Of a DNA stretch of 64,000 bases, positions 8,017-16,577 are shown one piece after another. Position 1 is the stretch's first letter. Every line of letters begins with the position of its first letter. The position numbers and the translations under genes were made by a program. Source of the stretch: an uncultured bacterium (GTDB taxonomy: Bacteria; Bacillota; Clostridia; Lachnospirales; Lachnospiraceae); contig CANSLJ010000018.1 in assembly GCA_947647735.1 (NCBI GenBank), forward strand, positions 1-64,000. The letters are read 5' to 3'. The notes under the pieces are model-generated. The model had not been told where the DNA came from, searched no databases, and was given only the letters and a program-made list of their open reading frames with translations.

Positions 8017-9471
8017 CTATTCCAGCCACAATAAATCATCTTCTGCAAATCCGGCCAGCCTCCCGACGCCCGTTTTTCCGGAAAGATTTTCGTCTGTCTT
8101 CCTCGCTGCCCTGACATATTCACCGGTATAACCGACCTGACAGAGAACGCCGTCTATCTCTTTGCTCTCCTCAAAAAGCACCTCGGCATTCCTGCCTATG
8201 TAATCCCTGCGAAACTCTCTCGACTGCTTTTTTTCCAGTTCCAGCAATATCCCGCTCCGTTTCTTTTTTACCGCTTCTGTTATCTGATCTTTCAGCTTTG
8301 CAGCCACCGTACCCTCCCGTCTGGAATAGGGAAAAACATGCATCTCATAAAAATCTGCCCTCTCCAGAAACCGCCTTGTCTCTTCAAATTCCTGATCGGT
8401 CTCCCCCGGAAATCCGACGATCACATCCGTTGTAATGGCTGGATGGTCAAATACCCTTCGGAGCAGTTCTACTTTTTCCAAGTATTCCCCTGTGGTATAG
8501 TGTCTATTCATCCGGATAAGCGTTTCATCGCACCCGCTCTGCAGCGAAAGATGAAAATGATGGCACAGTTTTCTGATCCCTCTCAGGCCTTCCACAAATT
8601 CCGACGTGATGATCCGCGGCTCCAGCGAACCAAGCCGTATTCGTGCAAGCGGCTCCATCTTATCCAGTTCCTTCAGCAGATCCAGCAAATGCTTATGGGG
8701 AAACGGCTCCCCCCGTTCCGGATTTTTCTTATGATCAAGATCAAGCCCGTAGGAACTGATATGGATGCCCGTCAGCACGATCTCCCGAAAACCGCCGTCC
8801 ACAAGCCCCTGTACCTCCTGCAGGATATCCGCCTTCTGCCTGCTCCTGACTCTGCCCCTTGCATAAGGTATGATGCAGTAAGAACAGAATTGGTTGCATC
8901 CGTCCTGAATTTTAATATAAGCCCTGGTGTGGCTGGAAATGCTGCTAAGCCGCATTTCCTCGTATTCGGTTTCTCTGTTGATATCGATAACCGTTTTTCC
9001 TCCCAGCGTTTTATCTATTATGCCTGACGGTTTACCCGCCTTACCTGATGCTGCTTTACCCGCCTCGTCTGCAGATGCCGTACCTGACTTATCCTCTGGC
9101 GCCTTATCCGCTTCCCACCGGCTCCTTCTCTCCAGATACTCCTCCAGGATCTCCACAACATCTTTCTTGCGGTTATTCCCGATCGCCAGATCCACGGAGG
9201 CGTCCTCCAGTACCCGCTCTTTGCCCGTCTGAACATAACAGCCCACCGCCGCAACTATCGCCTCGGGATTCCTTTTCTTTGCCTGATGGAGCATCTGTCT
9301 GCTCTTTCTGTCGGCGATATTTGTCACAGAACAGGTATTGATAATGTAAATATCAGCTTTTTCATCAAATGGCACAACGGAGAATCCTTTTTCCCGAAGC
9401 TTTTGCCCAATAACGTCCAGTTCATAGGAATTCACCTTGCATCCAAGGTTATGTAATGCTACGCTTTTCAT
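8017..9471 (-). CDS. mtaB: tRNA t6A37 methylthiotransferase MtaB
   Basis: This radical-SAM methylthiotransferase adds a methylthio group to t6A at tRNA position 37. It has an N-terminal UPF0004 domain (ALHNLGCKVNSYELD, NTCSVTNIADRKSRQ), the radical-SAM cluster CNQFCSYC near residue 193, and a C-terminal TRAM domain. At about 485 residues it is longer than the usual 430-440, because a low-complexity Lys/Gly/Ala/Ser segment (about 40 residues near 130-175) sits between the first two domains. The start is the ATG at 9471, after an AAGGG site; a longer open frame extends upstream but covers the promoter of the divergent HPr-like gene. Confidence 0.92.
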   Translation of the reverse strand: MKSVALHNLGCKVNSYELDVIGQKLREKGFSVVPFDEKADIYIINTCSVTNIADRKSRQMLHQAKKRNPEAIVAAVGCYVQTGKERVLEDASVDLAIGNNRKKDVVEILEEYLERRSRWEADKAPEDKSGTASADEAGKAASGKAGKPSGIIDKTLGGKTVIDINRETEYEEMRLSSISSHTRAYIKIQDGCNQFCSYCIIPYARGRVRSRQKADILQEVQGLVDGGFREIVLTGIHISSYGLDLDHKKNPERGEPFPHKHLLDLLKELDKMEPLARIRLGSLEPRIITSEFVEGLRGIRKLCHHFHLSLQSGCDETLIRMNRHYTTGEYLEKVELLRRVFDHPAITTDVIVGFPGETDQEFEETRRFLERADFYEMHVFPYSRREGTVAAKLKDQITEAVKKKRSGILLELEKKQSREFRRDYIGRNAEVLFEESKEIDGVLCQVGYTGEYVRAARKTDENLSGKTGVGRLAGFAEDDLLWLE

Positions 9472-9506
9472 GAATAATATTCCCTTATTTTTGTAATAAA
9501 TTAGCC

Positions 9507-9535
9507 TTGACTTTTCCTCTCTCTCAAAGTAGACT
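9507..9535 (+). promoter_or_regulatory. promoter of the HPr-like gene
   Basis: TTGACT (9507-9512) and TAGACT (9530-9535) are separated by 17 bp, about 40 bp before the start codon. The element lies in the mtaB/HPr intergenic region. Confidence 0.55.
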
Positions 9536-9574
9536 AAGGAGACAGAACAGAATAAGGAAAAGGAGGAACTACAA

Positions 9575-9805
9575 ATGAAAACTGTTAAGATCTCTTTAAA
9601 TTCTATCGACAAAGTAAAATCTTTTGTGAATGAAATTACAAAGTTTGACAATGAATTCGATTTAGTTTCCGGCCGATATGTTATTGACGCAAAATCAATC
9701 ATGGGTATTTTCTCCCTGGACTTGTCCAAGCCGATTGATCTGAACATTCACGCCGAGAAAGAAATGGATGAAATCATGAGCGTTTTACAGCCATATCTGA
9801 TTTAA
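9575..9805 (+). CDS. HPr-like protein without the phosphoacceptor histidine
   Basis: The 76-residue protein aligns with HPr, the phosphocarrier of the sugar phosphotransferase system. The regulatory segment around Ser46 is well kept (AKSIMGIFSLDLSKP; HPr has GKSIMGVMSLA). In place of the GLHARPA segment with catalytic His15 it reads SIDKVKSFVNE, so it cannot act as a normal PEP-dependent carrier. By analogy with Crh of B. subtilis, which also lacks His15, it may only be regulatory; this is inference. A strong AAAGGAGGAAC site precedes the ATG, and its own promoter and terminator make it monocistronic. Confidence 0.85.
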   Translation: MKTVKISLNSIDKVKSFVNEITKFDNEFDLVSGRYVIDAKSIMGIFSLDLSKPIDLNIHAEKEMDEIMSVLQPYLI

Positions 9806-9834
9806 ATTGTACATAGAATTTAAAAAATACTGTG

Positions 9835-9866
9835 AGCCGGAAGCTTTTGCTTCCGGCTTTTCGTTT
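9835..9866 (+). terminator. Rho-independent terminator after the HPr-like gene
   Basis: A 10-bp perfect stem AGCCGGAAGC/GCTTCCGGCT (9835-9844, 9849-9858) with a TTTT loop is followed by TTTCGTTTC. It lies 30 bp after the stop codon. Confidence 0.9.
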
Positions 9867-9958
9867 CTGCCGGGATCAAGATACACCTGCTCTGTGGACA
9901 TCTCCCGCATTTTAGACAGCATTCCCTTTCTTCATTCTCGAACCGCACCCTGATCCAT

Positions 9959-11152
9959 CTACGCGTCAGCACTGACCACGATCACTTCCCGTGTATCAAG
10001 CGCCGTCTGCACAAGCTCATCTATCTTCTCCGTCAGATGCGTCTCGTGTTTCTTAATAATGGACAGGCTCGGTTTTGTCACAGGATGCTTTGCCACAAAG
10101 ATCGTGCAGCAGTCCTCGTAAGGCAGTATTGAGGTCTCGTAGGTATCTATCTTTTCCGCAATATCCACGATATCCAGCTTGTCAAAAGCGATCAGGGGAC
10201 GATATACCGGCAGCGTACACACCTCATTCGTCACAAGCAGCGATGCCGCTGTCTGAGACGCCACCTGCCCGATAGACTCGCCTGTAATCAGCCCCAGGCA
10301 GCCGCTCTCCTTCGCCAGGTATTCCGCGATCCGCATCATATATCTGCGCATGATGATCGTCAGTTCGTCGTGGGGACACTTATCATAAATATACATCTGA
10401 ATATCCGTAAAGTTGATCACATGCAGACGTATTTCCCCGGCATACTTTGACACCGCTTTCGCCAGATCCACCACCTTCTGCTTTGCACGTTCACTGGTAT
10501 AGGGCGGCGCATGGAAATATACCGCATCGATCTTAACGCCCCGTTTTGAGATCATATAGCCCGCCACCGGGGAATCGATCCCGCCGGAAAGCAGAAGCAT
10601 CGCCTTTCCCGCTGTCCCCACCGGCATGCCGCCGGGCCCCGGGATCACAATGGAATACACATAGATATGCTCCCGGACTTCCACATTCAGCATTACCTCC
10701 GGCTTATGCACATCCACCTGCATCTCCGGAAACGCATTTAAAAGCACTTCTCCCAGATCACAGTTGATCTCCATCGAAGACTTCGGATAGTTCTTTCTTG
10801 CCCTGCGGGCATTCACCTTAAAAGTCAGATGCTTGTCCTGGTATGCCTCGTCCATATATTTTACGATATCCTGTCCCAGCTTCTCAAAGCCCTCATCTTC
10901 CAACTGGATCATCGGGCAGATATGGGACAGGCCGAAAACCCGTTTTAAATTTTCAATCACCTCATCGTAGTCATAGGTATCCGATATCACATCCGCGTAG
11001 ATGCGCCCCTGCTCTTTCCTGACCGAAAACTCGCCTTCACATCGGCGCAGTGCATACCTGATCTGGTCTACGAGAGCGTCCTCAAAAAGGTAACGGTTTC
11101 TGCCTTTGACACCGATCTCTGCGTATTTTAATAAGAATGCTTTGAATTCCAT
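9959..11152 (-). CDS. thiI: tRNA 4-thiouridine synthase ThiI
   Basis: The 397-residue enzyme adenylates and thiolates U8 of tRNA and can supply sulfur for thiamine thiazole. It has an N-terminal ferredoxin-like/THUMP region (about residues 1-165) and a PP-loop ATP pyrophosphatase domain with MLLLSGGIDSPVAGYM (about 183-198). The C-terminal rhodanese domain of E. coli ThiI is absent, as usual in Firmicutes. The conserved EDCCTIF segment is present near residue 345. The sulfur donor is expected to be the cysteine desulfurase encoded just upstream, separated here by a structured repeat. Confidence 0.95.
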   Translation of the reverse strand: MEFKAFLLKYAEIGVKGRNRYLFEDALVDQIRYALRRCEGEFSVRKEQGRIYADVISDTYDYDEVIENLKRVFGLSHICPMIQLEDEGFEKLGQDIVKYMDEAYQDKHLTFKVNARRARKNYPKSSMEINCDLGEVLLNAFPEMQVDVHKPEVMLNVEVREHIYVYSIVIPGPGGMPVGTAGKAMLLLSGGIDSPVAGYMISKRGVKIDAVYFHAPPYTSERAKQKVVDLAKAVSKYAGEIRLHVINFTDIQMYIYDKCPHDELTIIMRRYMMRIAEYLAKESGCLGLITGESIGQVASQTAASLLVTNEVCTLPVYRPLIAFDKLDIVDIAEKIDTYETSILPYEDCCTIFVAKHPVTKPSLSIIKKHETHLTEKIDELVQTALDTREVIVVSADA

Positions 11153-11181
11153 AGTTTATCCTTTCTACTGGTTAGCCGTCC

Positions 11182-11346
11182 GCTCTGACAGAAAAATATT
11201 CTATCCGAGCCTCGCTCCCGCTCCGGGCTAAACGAAGCGGACACTAGGCTCGAAAATATCATGTGAAATTTTGCTTTATAAATTTCACATTGGCTAATGT
11301 GCCGGCGTTTAGCAGGGGCTCCGATAGAATATTTTTCTGTCAGAGC
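11182..11346. repeat. structured intergenic repeat, copy A
   Basis: The element is bounded by 24-bp perfectly complementary arms (11182-11205 and 11323-11346) that continue for 5 more pairs after one C-C mismatch. Inside are a smaller hairpin, TGTGAAATTTT pairing with TAAATTTCACA (about 11262-11289), and GCTAAACG (11227-11234), which can pair with CGTTTAGC (11306-11313). The core is closely similar to copy B (45005-45176) and, in reverse orientation, to copy C (18643-18776). It lies in the thiI/cysteine desulfurase spacer. Confidence 0.85.
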
Positions 11347-11436
11347 TGCATTTGGGTTATAATATAATTTGATATTCCGAAATTCCTTGGTCATCTTGGA
11401 ACCTAATAGTTGGAATCTCTTCCGGTTATATCATTT

Positions 11437-12591
11437 TTAGTGTCGGGAGTATCTCCTTAACATCGGCACGATTTCGTGCAGCGTGTGCAAAGTATACACT
11501 ATTTCCTCTTCTGTTGTAAAGAGGGAAAGGCTAAAACGCAGGGTGGATTCCAGCAGGGAGCGCTCCACGCCGATCGCTTTCAGCGTCTCGGAAGGGCGGG
11601 GATGTTTTGCGGCGCAGGCACTGCCGGCGGATACGCAGATCCCCTTATCCTCCAATGCATGCAACAGCACTTCGCTTCTAACACCGCGGAAGGAGATGCT
11701 TGCCACATGGGGAGCTCCCTCCCTTCCAGGACATCCGTTGATCTGAATGTTGCCGATATCGGAAACACCATCGATCAGTTTCTCCCGCAGCCGGTACATT
11801 CTGAAGGTATCTTCTTCCAGATTTTCGTATATCATCCGGCTCGCCAGTCCCAGTCCGGCGATCGCCGGTACGTTTTCTGTTCCTGACCGCATTCCGTTCT
11901 GCTGTCCGCCGCCAAATACGATGGGATGCAGCTTTACTTTCTCTCCAGCATATAAAAATCCGATACCTTTCGGTCCGTGAATCTTATGTCCACTCACCGA
12001 AAGCAGATCGATATACATCTTTTTCGGCAGGATCCTGAATTTTCCGAAGCCCTGCACCGCATCTACATGAAACAGGGTCCTCGGATTCATCTTCTTGATC
12101 AGCGCGCCTATTTCCACGATCGGTTCCACTGTTCCCACCTCATTATTGGTATGCATCACAGATACCAGTATCGTATCAGGCCGCATGCTTTTCTGCAGGT
12201 CCTCCAACCGGACTTTCCCTGTTTTATCCACCGGAAGATAGGTCACACGAAATCCCTGCTGCTCCAGATATTCCATTGTTTTCAGCACCGCCGGGTGCTC
12301 GATCCGGGTGGTGATCAGATGCATGCCGCTGCGCCGGTTCGCCATCGCCGCACCGATCAGCGCCAGATTATCCGCCTCCGTTCCGCCGGATGTAAAGATG
12401 ATCTCCTTTTCGTTTACTTTCAGCAGTTTTGCGATCTGCTCTTTCGCCTGTTTTACATATTGTTCGGACTGCACGCCCTTAAAATGCATGCTGGAAGGAT
12501 TTCCGTAATCTTCCAGCATGATCTTCGTCATAAGCTCCGCCACCTCAGGAAAGACGCGGGTTGTAGCCGAATTATCCAGATATACTTCCAT
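11437..12591 (-). CDS. cysteine desulfurase (NifS/IscS family)
   Basis: This 384-residue PLP enzyme removes sulfur from cysteine and passes it as a persulfide. MEVYLDNSATTRVFPEV is the family N-terminus, HVDAVQGFGK supplies the PLP-contacting Asp, and SVSGHKIHGPKG carries the Schiff-base Lys (about residue 204). The catalytic Cys is in SAGSACAAKHPRPSE (about 325). The loop is long, as in group I IscS/NifS enzymes. It precedes thiI in the same direction, like the NifZ-ThiI pair of B. subtilis, so its main client is probably ThiI. The spacer to thiI is unusually long, about 285 bp, because of repeat copy A. Confidence 0.93.
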   Translation of the reverse strand: MEVYLDNSATTRVFPEVAELMTKIMLEDYGNPSSMHFKGVQSEQYVKQAKEQIAKLLKVNEKEIIFTSGGTEADNLALIGAAMANRRSGMHLITTRIEHPAVLKTMEYLEQQGFRVTYLPVDKTGKVRLEDLQKSMRPDTILVSVMHTNNEVGTVEPIVEIGALIKKMNPRTLFHVDAVQGFGKFRILPKKMYIDLLSVSGHKIHGPKGIGFLYAGEKVKLHPIVFGGGQQNGMRSGTENVPAIAGLGLASRMIYENLEEDTFRMYRLREKLIDGVSDIGNIQINGCPGREGAPHVASISFRGVRSEVLLHALEDKGICVSAGSACAAKHPRPSETLKAIGVERSLLESTLRFSLSLFTTEEEIVYTLHTLHEIVPMLRRYSRH

Positions 12592-12837
12592 TTTCGATCT
12601 TTTCTCCTATTTCCTGTCTGTATTCATCCAATTTTGTTCTTTCCATGTCTGCGCTCTCCAAATTTTCTGAATACATCCGTTTTCTATCCTATATCATATT
12701 TTATGTAACTTCCCGTAAAAGGTACGTCTTTTTTCGAGTCAAATTTACATTTTATGCACACCGGATCCTCCGCCCTTTTCAGACATGCCCTGCATCTTCC
12801 TGTACATGATGCCAGCCTTTTCCCCAAAGATCGATTT

Positions 12838-13578
12838 CTATTTCTCTAGCTCGTACATAAGCCATCCCAGCACCGTGATCGCCGCTGTTTCCGTCCGCAG
12901 GATCCTCTTTCCCAACGTAACCGGCGCCACCCCGGCTTTCCGCGCCTCCTCTATCTCCGCCTCCTCAAAACCGCCCTCCGGTCCGATAAAGACAGCTATC
13001 CTCTGCCCCGGTCCTGCAGATCTGAGCAGATTTTTTGTCTCCTCCATATTTACCGCCCGCTCATAAGGGATCAGCCGGATATCCATATCCGATGCATAGG
13101 ATAACGCCTCCGAAAATTTCATCACATTATGTACAACAGGAATGATCTGACGCCCGCTCTGTTTTGCCGCCGCCTCCGAGATGCTCTGCCAGCGCTGCAC
13201 TTTGTTCTTTTGTTTTTTCTCCTCCAGTTTTACGACACACCGCTTACACGCCACCGGGATCACCTCAAAACATCCCAGTTCCACTGCCTTCTGAAGGATC
13301 AGTTCCATCTTGTCCCCCTTGGGCAACCCCTGAAACAGAAAGATTTTTGCAGGCAGTTCCGCTTCGCCCTCCTCCACAGATAAGATCCGACAGTCAATTC
13401 CCTCCTCCCCCATTTCCTGAATCTCGCACAGATATTTTCTGCCTTCCGCCTCATTCACGGCAGTGATCTTCTCTCCGATCCGCATACGGAGCACATTCTT
13501 TATATGATTCACATCGGAACCGGTTATCGTAATATGCTCCTTTTCTACCCCCGATGGCTCTATAAAAAACTGATACAT
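12838..13578 (-). CDS. rsmE: 16S rRNA (uracil-1498-N3) methyltransferase RsmE
   Basis: The 246-residue SPOUT-class enzyme methylates U1498 of 16S rRNA. The N-terminal PUA-like part includes HITITGSDVNHIKNVLRMR. The C-terminal trefoil-knot SAM site is clear: IAVFIGPEGGFEEAEIEEA and VTLGKRILRTETAAI. It follows prmA in the same direction with about 65 bp between, a common Firmicute pairing (prmA-rsmE). Confidence 0.95.
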   Translation of the reverse strand: MYQFFIEPSGVEKEHITITGSDVNHIKNVLRMRIGEKITAVNEAEGRKYLCEIQEMGEEGIDCRILSVEEGEAELPAKIFLFQGLPKGDKMELILQKAVELGCFEVIPVACKRCVVKLEEKKQKNKVQRWQSISEAAAKQSGRQIIPVVHNVMKFSEALSYASDMDIRLIPYERAVNMEETKNLLRSAGPGQRIAVFIGPEGGFEEAEIEEARKAGVAPVTLGKRILRTETAAITVLGWLMYELEK

Positions 13579-13642
13579 TTCCGTCTCCTTATCGCTTCAC
13601 CGCATCCATCATGCCATGCGAAATTCTTTTATATGAGATCTT

Positions 13643-14659
13643 CTATGCCGGATCATCCTTCTTCCTCGCCGTCACGCTTACCCATTCTCCCTGATAAGTC
13701 ACCTCCAGGATTTCCATTCCAGCTTTCTCGACCGCTTCCCTCACACAATTCTCCTTATCGTCAATGATCCCCGACGTAATATAGATGCCGCCCGGCTTTA
13801 ACTGATCCAGAATGACCGGCGTCAGCGGCACCAGCACATCCGCCAGAATATTTGCCACAACGATATCATAGCAGCCATAGCCGACTCTATCCTGCACATC
13901 CTTTTCCGTAATGATATTGCCGATGATGAGATCAAACTTCTCAGCCGGAATATGATTTGCCTCCAGATTTTCCTCCACCGCAGGCACCGCACAGGGATCA
14001 AGATCCGTTCCTACGACTTTCTTCCCGCCGTACATCAGCGACAATATCCCCAGAATCCCGCTGCCTGTCCCCACATCCAACAATACGGTTTCCTCTGTCA
14101 GATACTTTTTGATCTGCCTGATACAAAGCTGGGTCGTCTCATGCATCCCCGTTCCGAAAGCTGTCCCGGGATCGATATGCAAAATCTTTCTTCCCGCATC
14201 CTCCGGTTTTACCTCCTCCCAGGAAGGGATCACCAGCAGGTCATCTATATAAAACTGATGGAAATACTGCTTCCAGTTATTGATCCAGTCAATATCCTCC
14301 GTCTCATCCACTGTCACCCTGCCCTCGCCAATGTCCATAAACTGCCGAAGGCCCTCCAGTTCTTCCTCCACCCTTTTCAGGACGATCTTTTCCTCCGTAT
14401 AGATCTTTTCCGTTTCATCGGTCCCCGGCAGTAACAGTCTGCCATCCTCCGCTTCCTCCACAAAAAAGCTGAGGTACGCAATACCGTCATCCTCCGCTCC
14501 CTCCGGCATGATATCCACAAACATCTGCTCCTTTTCCAGCGCAGTCAGAGGCACTTTATCCTCAATCTGAGCCCCTTCCAGTCCGATGTCATAGAGGGTA
14601 CTGATAATGATATCCTCCGCCTCTGTGGTCGTTTTTATTTTAAATTTTTTCCATTTCAT
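13643..14659 (-). CDS. prmA: ribosomal protein L11 methyltransferase PrmA
   Basis: The 338-residue class I methyltransferase trimethylates ribosomal protein L11. The N-terminal substrate-recognition domain begins WKKFKIKTTTEAEDII; the catalytic domain has DPGTAFGTGMHETT (about 174), the SAM motif LLDVGTGSGILGI (about 196) and DIVVANILADVL. It is slightly longer than the usual 300-320 residues, mainly within the N-terminal domain, where an acidic segment is inserted. Its neighbour downstream is rsmE. Confidence 0.95.
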   Translation of the reverse strand: MKWKKFKIKTTTEAEDIIISTLYDIGLEGAQIEDKVPLTALEKEQMFVDIMPEGAEDDGIAYLSFFVEEAEDGRLLLPGTDETEKIYTEEKIVLKRVEEELEGLRQFMDIGEGRVTVDETEDIDWINNWKQYFHQFYIDDLLVIPSWEEVKPEDAGRKILHIDPGTAFGTGMHETTQLCIRQIKKYLTEETVLLDVGTGSGILGILSLMYGGKKVVGTDLDPCAVPAVEENLEANHIPAEKFDLIIGNIITEKDVQDRVGYGCYDIVVANILADVLVPLTPVILDQLKPGGIYITSGIIDDKENCVREAVEKAGMEILEVTYQGEWVSVTARKKDDPA

Positions 14660-14689
14660 AATACTTCTCCTGTTCTCCTCATCGCCATT

Positions 14690-16225
14690 TCAATAAATGA
14701 TCCACTTCCCATTTCTGCTGAATCCGACAAACTCGGCAATTTCTTTCTCCCTCATAACCGCCAGTTCCTTTTTTAAAGCATACATTGATATTCCCAGTAC
14801 CTCTGTCATTTTCTTTTTTGATATTGACGGATTTTCTTTCATCAATGTCAAAATCTGTTCCCGCAATTCCAGAGTTTCTGAATTTTCAATCCACACGTAA
14901 GATGGGGTTGAATTTGGGGTTGAATTTGGGGTTGAATTTGGGGTCGCCCTTTTTTTCCTCTTGTTTTTTTCGGTCAAAAATCCTTCATGTACAAATAGTC
15001 TTGATATAAAATAACTATGCGCCTCATCCGTCTCGAACTCCGGTTTTGGCGATCCGTTTGCCTCCAACGCGTCAAGTATCTTTTTAAAGCCTGTATTTCT
15101 GCCCTCTGTCAGATGCAGCTCCTTTAAAAACTCTCCTATCCGGCGATTTCTATACCTTCTGTTAGAGACACGGTAGTTTCTAAGACCCTCAATAGTCACA
15201 GAACGATCCGGCCCCGGAAAACTCACAATTTCTATCCTGTCATTTTCCACCCGCACTTCTATCGGCTCGCGCTCATCATACGCCCGATGATATACCGCAT
15301 TTGACAAGGCTTCCTCCACTGCTGCAAAAGGGTAATTAAAATAACGTTCCGCCTCTGCCCTGTCAGGATCCTTGACAACCCTCTCCGTAATGATCGTATT
15401 CCTTATATACTGCAAGGCATCACGCAACTGTTGTTGGATCGGTCCCTTAAACGTCTGCTCAATGATATCATTACCTCCCAGGCCATCCGGAAACTGAACT
15501 ACATCTATCTGTGTATACGGGAAAAATTTTTCCGGTTCCATACTGAAAAACATTAAGCCGACATTTTTAGGTTTTATATATTCCGGAAGACTGCTGATAA
15601 TATTCATATCTCTGCATACTTCCGTGAAATCTCCTGTTTTTGCCTTATCATAAAGAGAACTTTTAATCTCTTTCAAATAATTCTGAACAAGAGTGATGTT
15701 TAAATCTGACATCTCCGCCTGATGATTGATGCGGTCATCAAAGGGAATTCTGTTTGCCAGAGAGAACAGATCCTTTTCCTCCTCATCAGACGGTTCAACC
15801 GTACTGGACATCTTACGTATATAATGAATACGCTCCTTATTATTTTTTGCCATTGTTTTCGGTGAAGAATATGGCCTGTTATCCCCACCCGGACACCAGA
15901 GAATAATGAATTTCCTGCCCTCATGATCTACAACTTCAACTATTGGCATATATGACGGCCTGATCAGTTTACATCTCGAGAAAATACTCTTTTGGCAGGC
16001 ATCCACTTGATCTACAGGTATGCCTTTCAGCGGATAAACCGGGCGCCCGTTCTTTTCTTCTACACCGACGATAATATAACCGCCGCCCCAATTATCAAGG
16101 TCATTTGCAAAACCGCAAACTGTTTTCAAAGAAGCTTCCGCATCCCACGTTTCTTTAAACTCGATTCTTGCCCACTCAACCACATCGCCTGACAGTAATG
16201 TCTTTATATTTGTAGGTATCCCCAT
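14690..16225 (-). CDS. AlbA_2/HATPase_c_4 putative DNA-binding transcriptional regulator
   Basis: The roughly 511-residue protein has an N-terminal AlbA_2 (Schlafen-like) domain (VEWARIEFKETWDAE, then GGGYIIVGVEEKNGRPVYPL), a middle region, an HATPase_c_4 domain (FPFAAVEEALSNAVYHRAYD-type motif with IEIVSFPGP and GRNTGFKKI) and a C-terminal winged helix (ISKKKMTEVLGISMYALKKEL). Such proteins are often labelled RecG-like; the regulated process is unknown. Between the ATPase domain and the winged helix lies a TPNSTPNSTPNSTPS linker from a 12-bp tandem repeat. The ATG at 16225 is preferred because AAGGAAG lies 8 bp upstream. Confidence 0.8.
   Translation of the reverse strand: MGIPTNIKTLLSGDVVEWARIEFKETWDAEASLKTVCGFANDLDNWGGGYIIVGVEEKNGRPVYPLKGIPVDQVDACQKSIFSRCKLIRPSYMPIVEVVDHEGRKFIILWCPGGDNRPYSSPKTMAKNNKERIHYIRKMSSTVEPSDEEEKDLFSLANRIPFDDRINHQAEMSDLNITLVQNYLKEIKSSLYDKAKTGDFTEVCRDMNIISSLPEYIKPKNVGLMFFSMEPEKFFPYTQIDVVQFPDGLGGNDIIEQTFKGPIQQQLRDALQYIRNTIITERVVKDPDRAEAERYFNYPFAAVEEALSNAVYHRAYDEREPIEVRVENDRIEIVSFPGPDRSVTIEGLRNYRVSNRRYRNRRIGEFLKELHLTEGRNTGFKKILDALEANGSPKPEFETDEAHSYFISRLFVHEGFLTEKNKRKKRATPNSTPNSTPNSTPSYVWIENSETLELREQILTLMKENPSISKKKMTEVLGISMYALKKELAVMREKEIAEFVGFSRNGKWIIY
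14904..14944 (-). repeat. 12-bp tandem repeat encoding TPNS units
   Basis: GGGGTTGAATTT (plus strand) occurs three times in direct succession (14904-14939), followed by a partial fourth GGGGT. It is in frame in the AlbA_2 gene and encodes Asn-Ser-Thr-Pro repeats. Because the unit is 12 bp, gain or loss of units would keep the frame. Confidence 0.95.
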
Positions 16226-16402
16226 TGTCTGCACTTCCTTTTTCTGTTCTTTTTATCTAAAAGAACACGGTTATTACAAAATAAAACTTTATGACCTGAT
16301 ATCAGTATTTCCATTTCATTTCACAATTGTCTATAGAATATCACATCTATCCCTCAAAAAGAAGCCGAACGTTTAAAAAGAAATAAAATTTTCATTTACC
16401 CC

Positions 16403-16431
16403 TTGACAGTTCCACTGTATCATTGTATTAT
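16403..16431 (+). promoter_or_regulatory. promoter of the GntR/ABC operon
   Basis: A consensus TTGACA (16403-16408) is followed after 17 bp by TATTAT (16426-16431). The rest of the 343-bp gap between the divergent genes at 16225 and 16578 holds the operator and a leader of about 130 bases in which I see no other clear element. Confidence 0.75.
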
Positions 16432-16443
16432 TCACTTAATACA
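16424..16443 (+). promoter_or_regulatory. operator-like inverted repeat at the GntR promoter
   Basis: TGTATTA-N6-TAATACA is a perfect inverted repeat covering the -10 hexamer. A second perfect 12-bp palindrome, ATACAATTGTAT, follows at 16447-16458. Placement over the promoter of a gene for a YtrA-type GntR regulator suggests autorepression. Confidence 0.65.
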
Positions 16444-16577
16444 GCAATACAATTGTATGCGGTTACTGTAACACCAAACAATCATTTCCGCGAACGGCAG
16501 CACATAACAAAATACTGTATCTGTCCGTTATCGCGGCATCATATCAGCGCAAATGCGCAGAAAGGAGTATCAGAACA

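Noticed and set aside
9472-9747. Upstream extension of the MtaB reading frame
   Set aside because: The extra 92 residues have no homology to the family and cover the promoter and start of the divergent HPr-like gene. The ATG at 9471 matches the family N-terminus.
12592-12837. Possible short peptide (about 20 residues) downstream of rsmE
   Set aside because: A small ATG-started frame exists on the minus strand, but it lacks homology and a convincing site; no evidence of expression. I see no other feature in this 246-bp gap.
14904-14944. CRISPR-like array
   Set aside because: The repeats are contiguous, without spacers, and in frame inside a coding sequence. No array with unique spacers or cas genes is present in the window.
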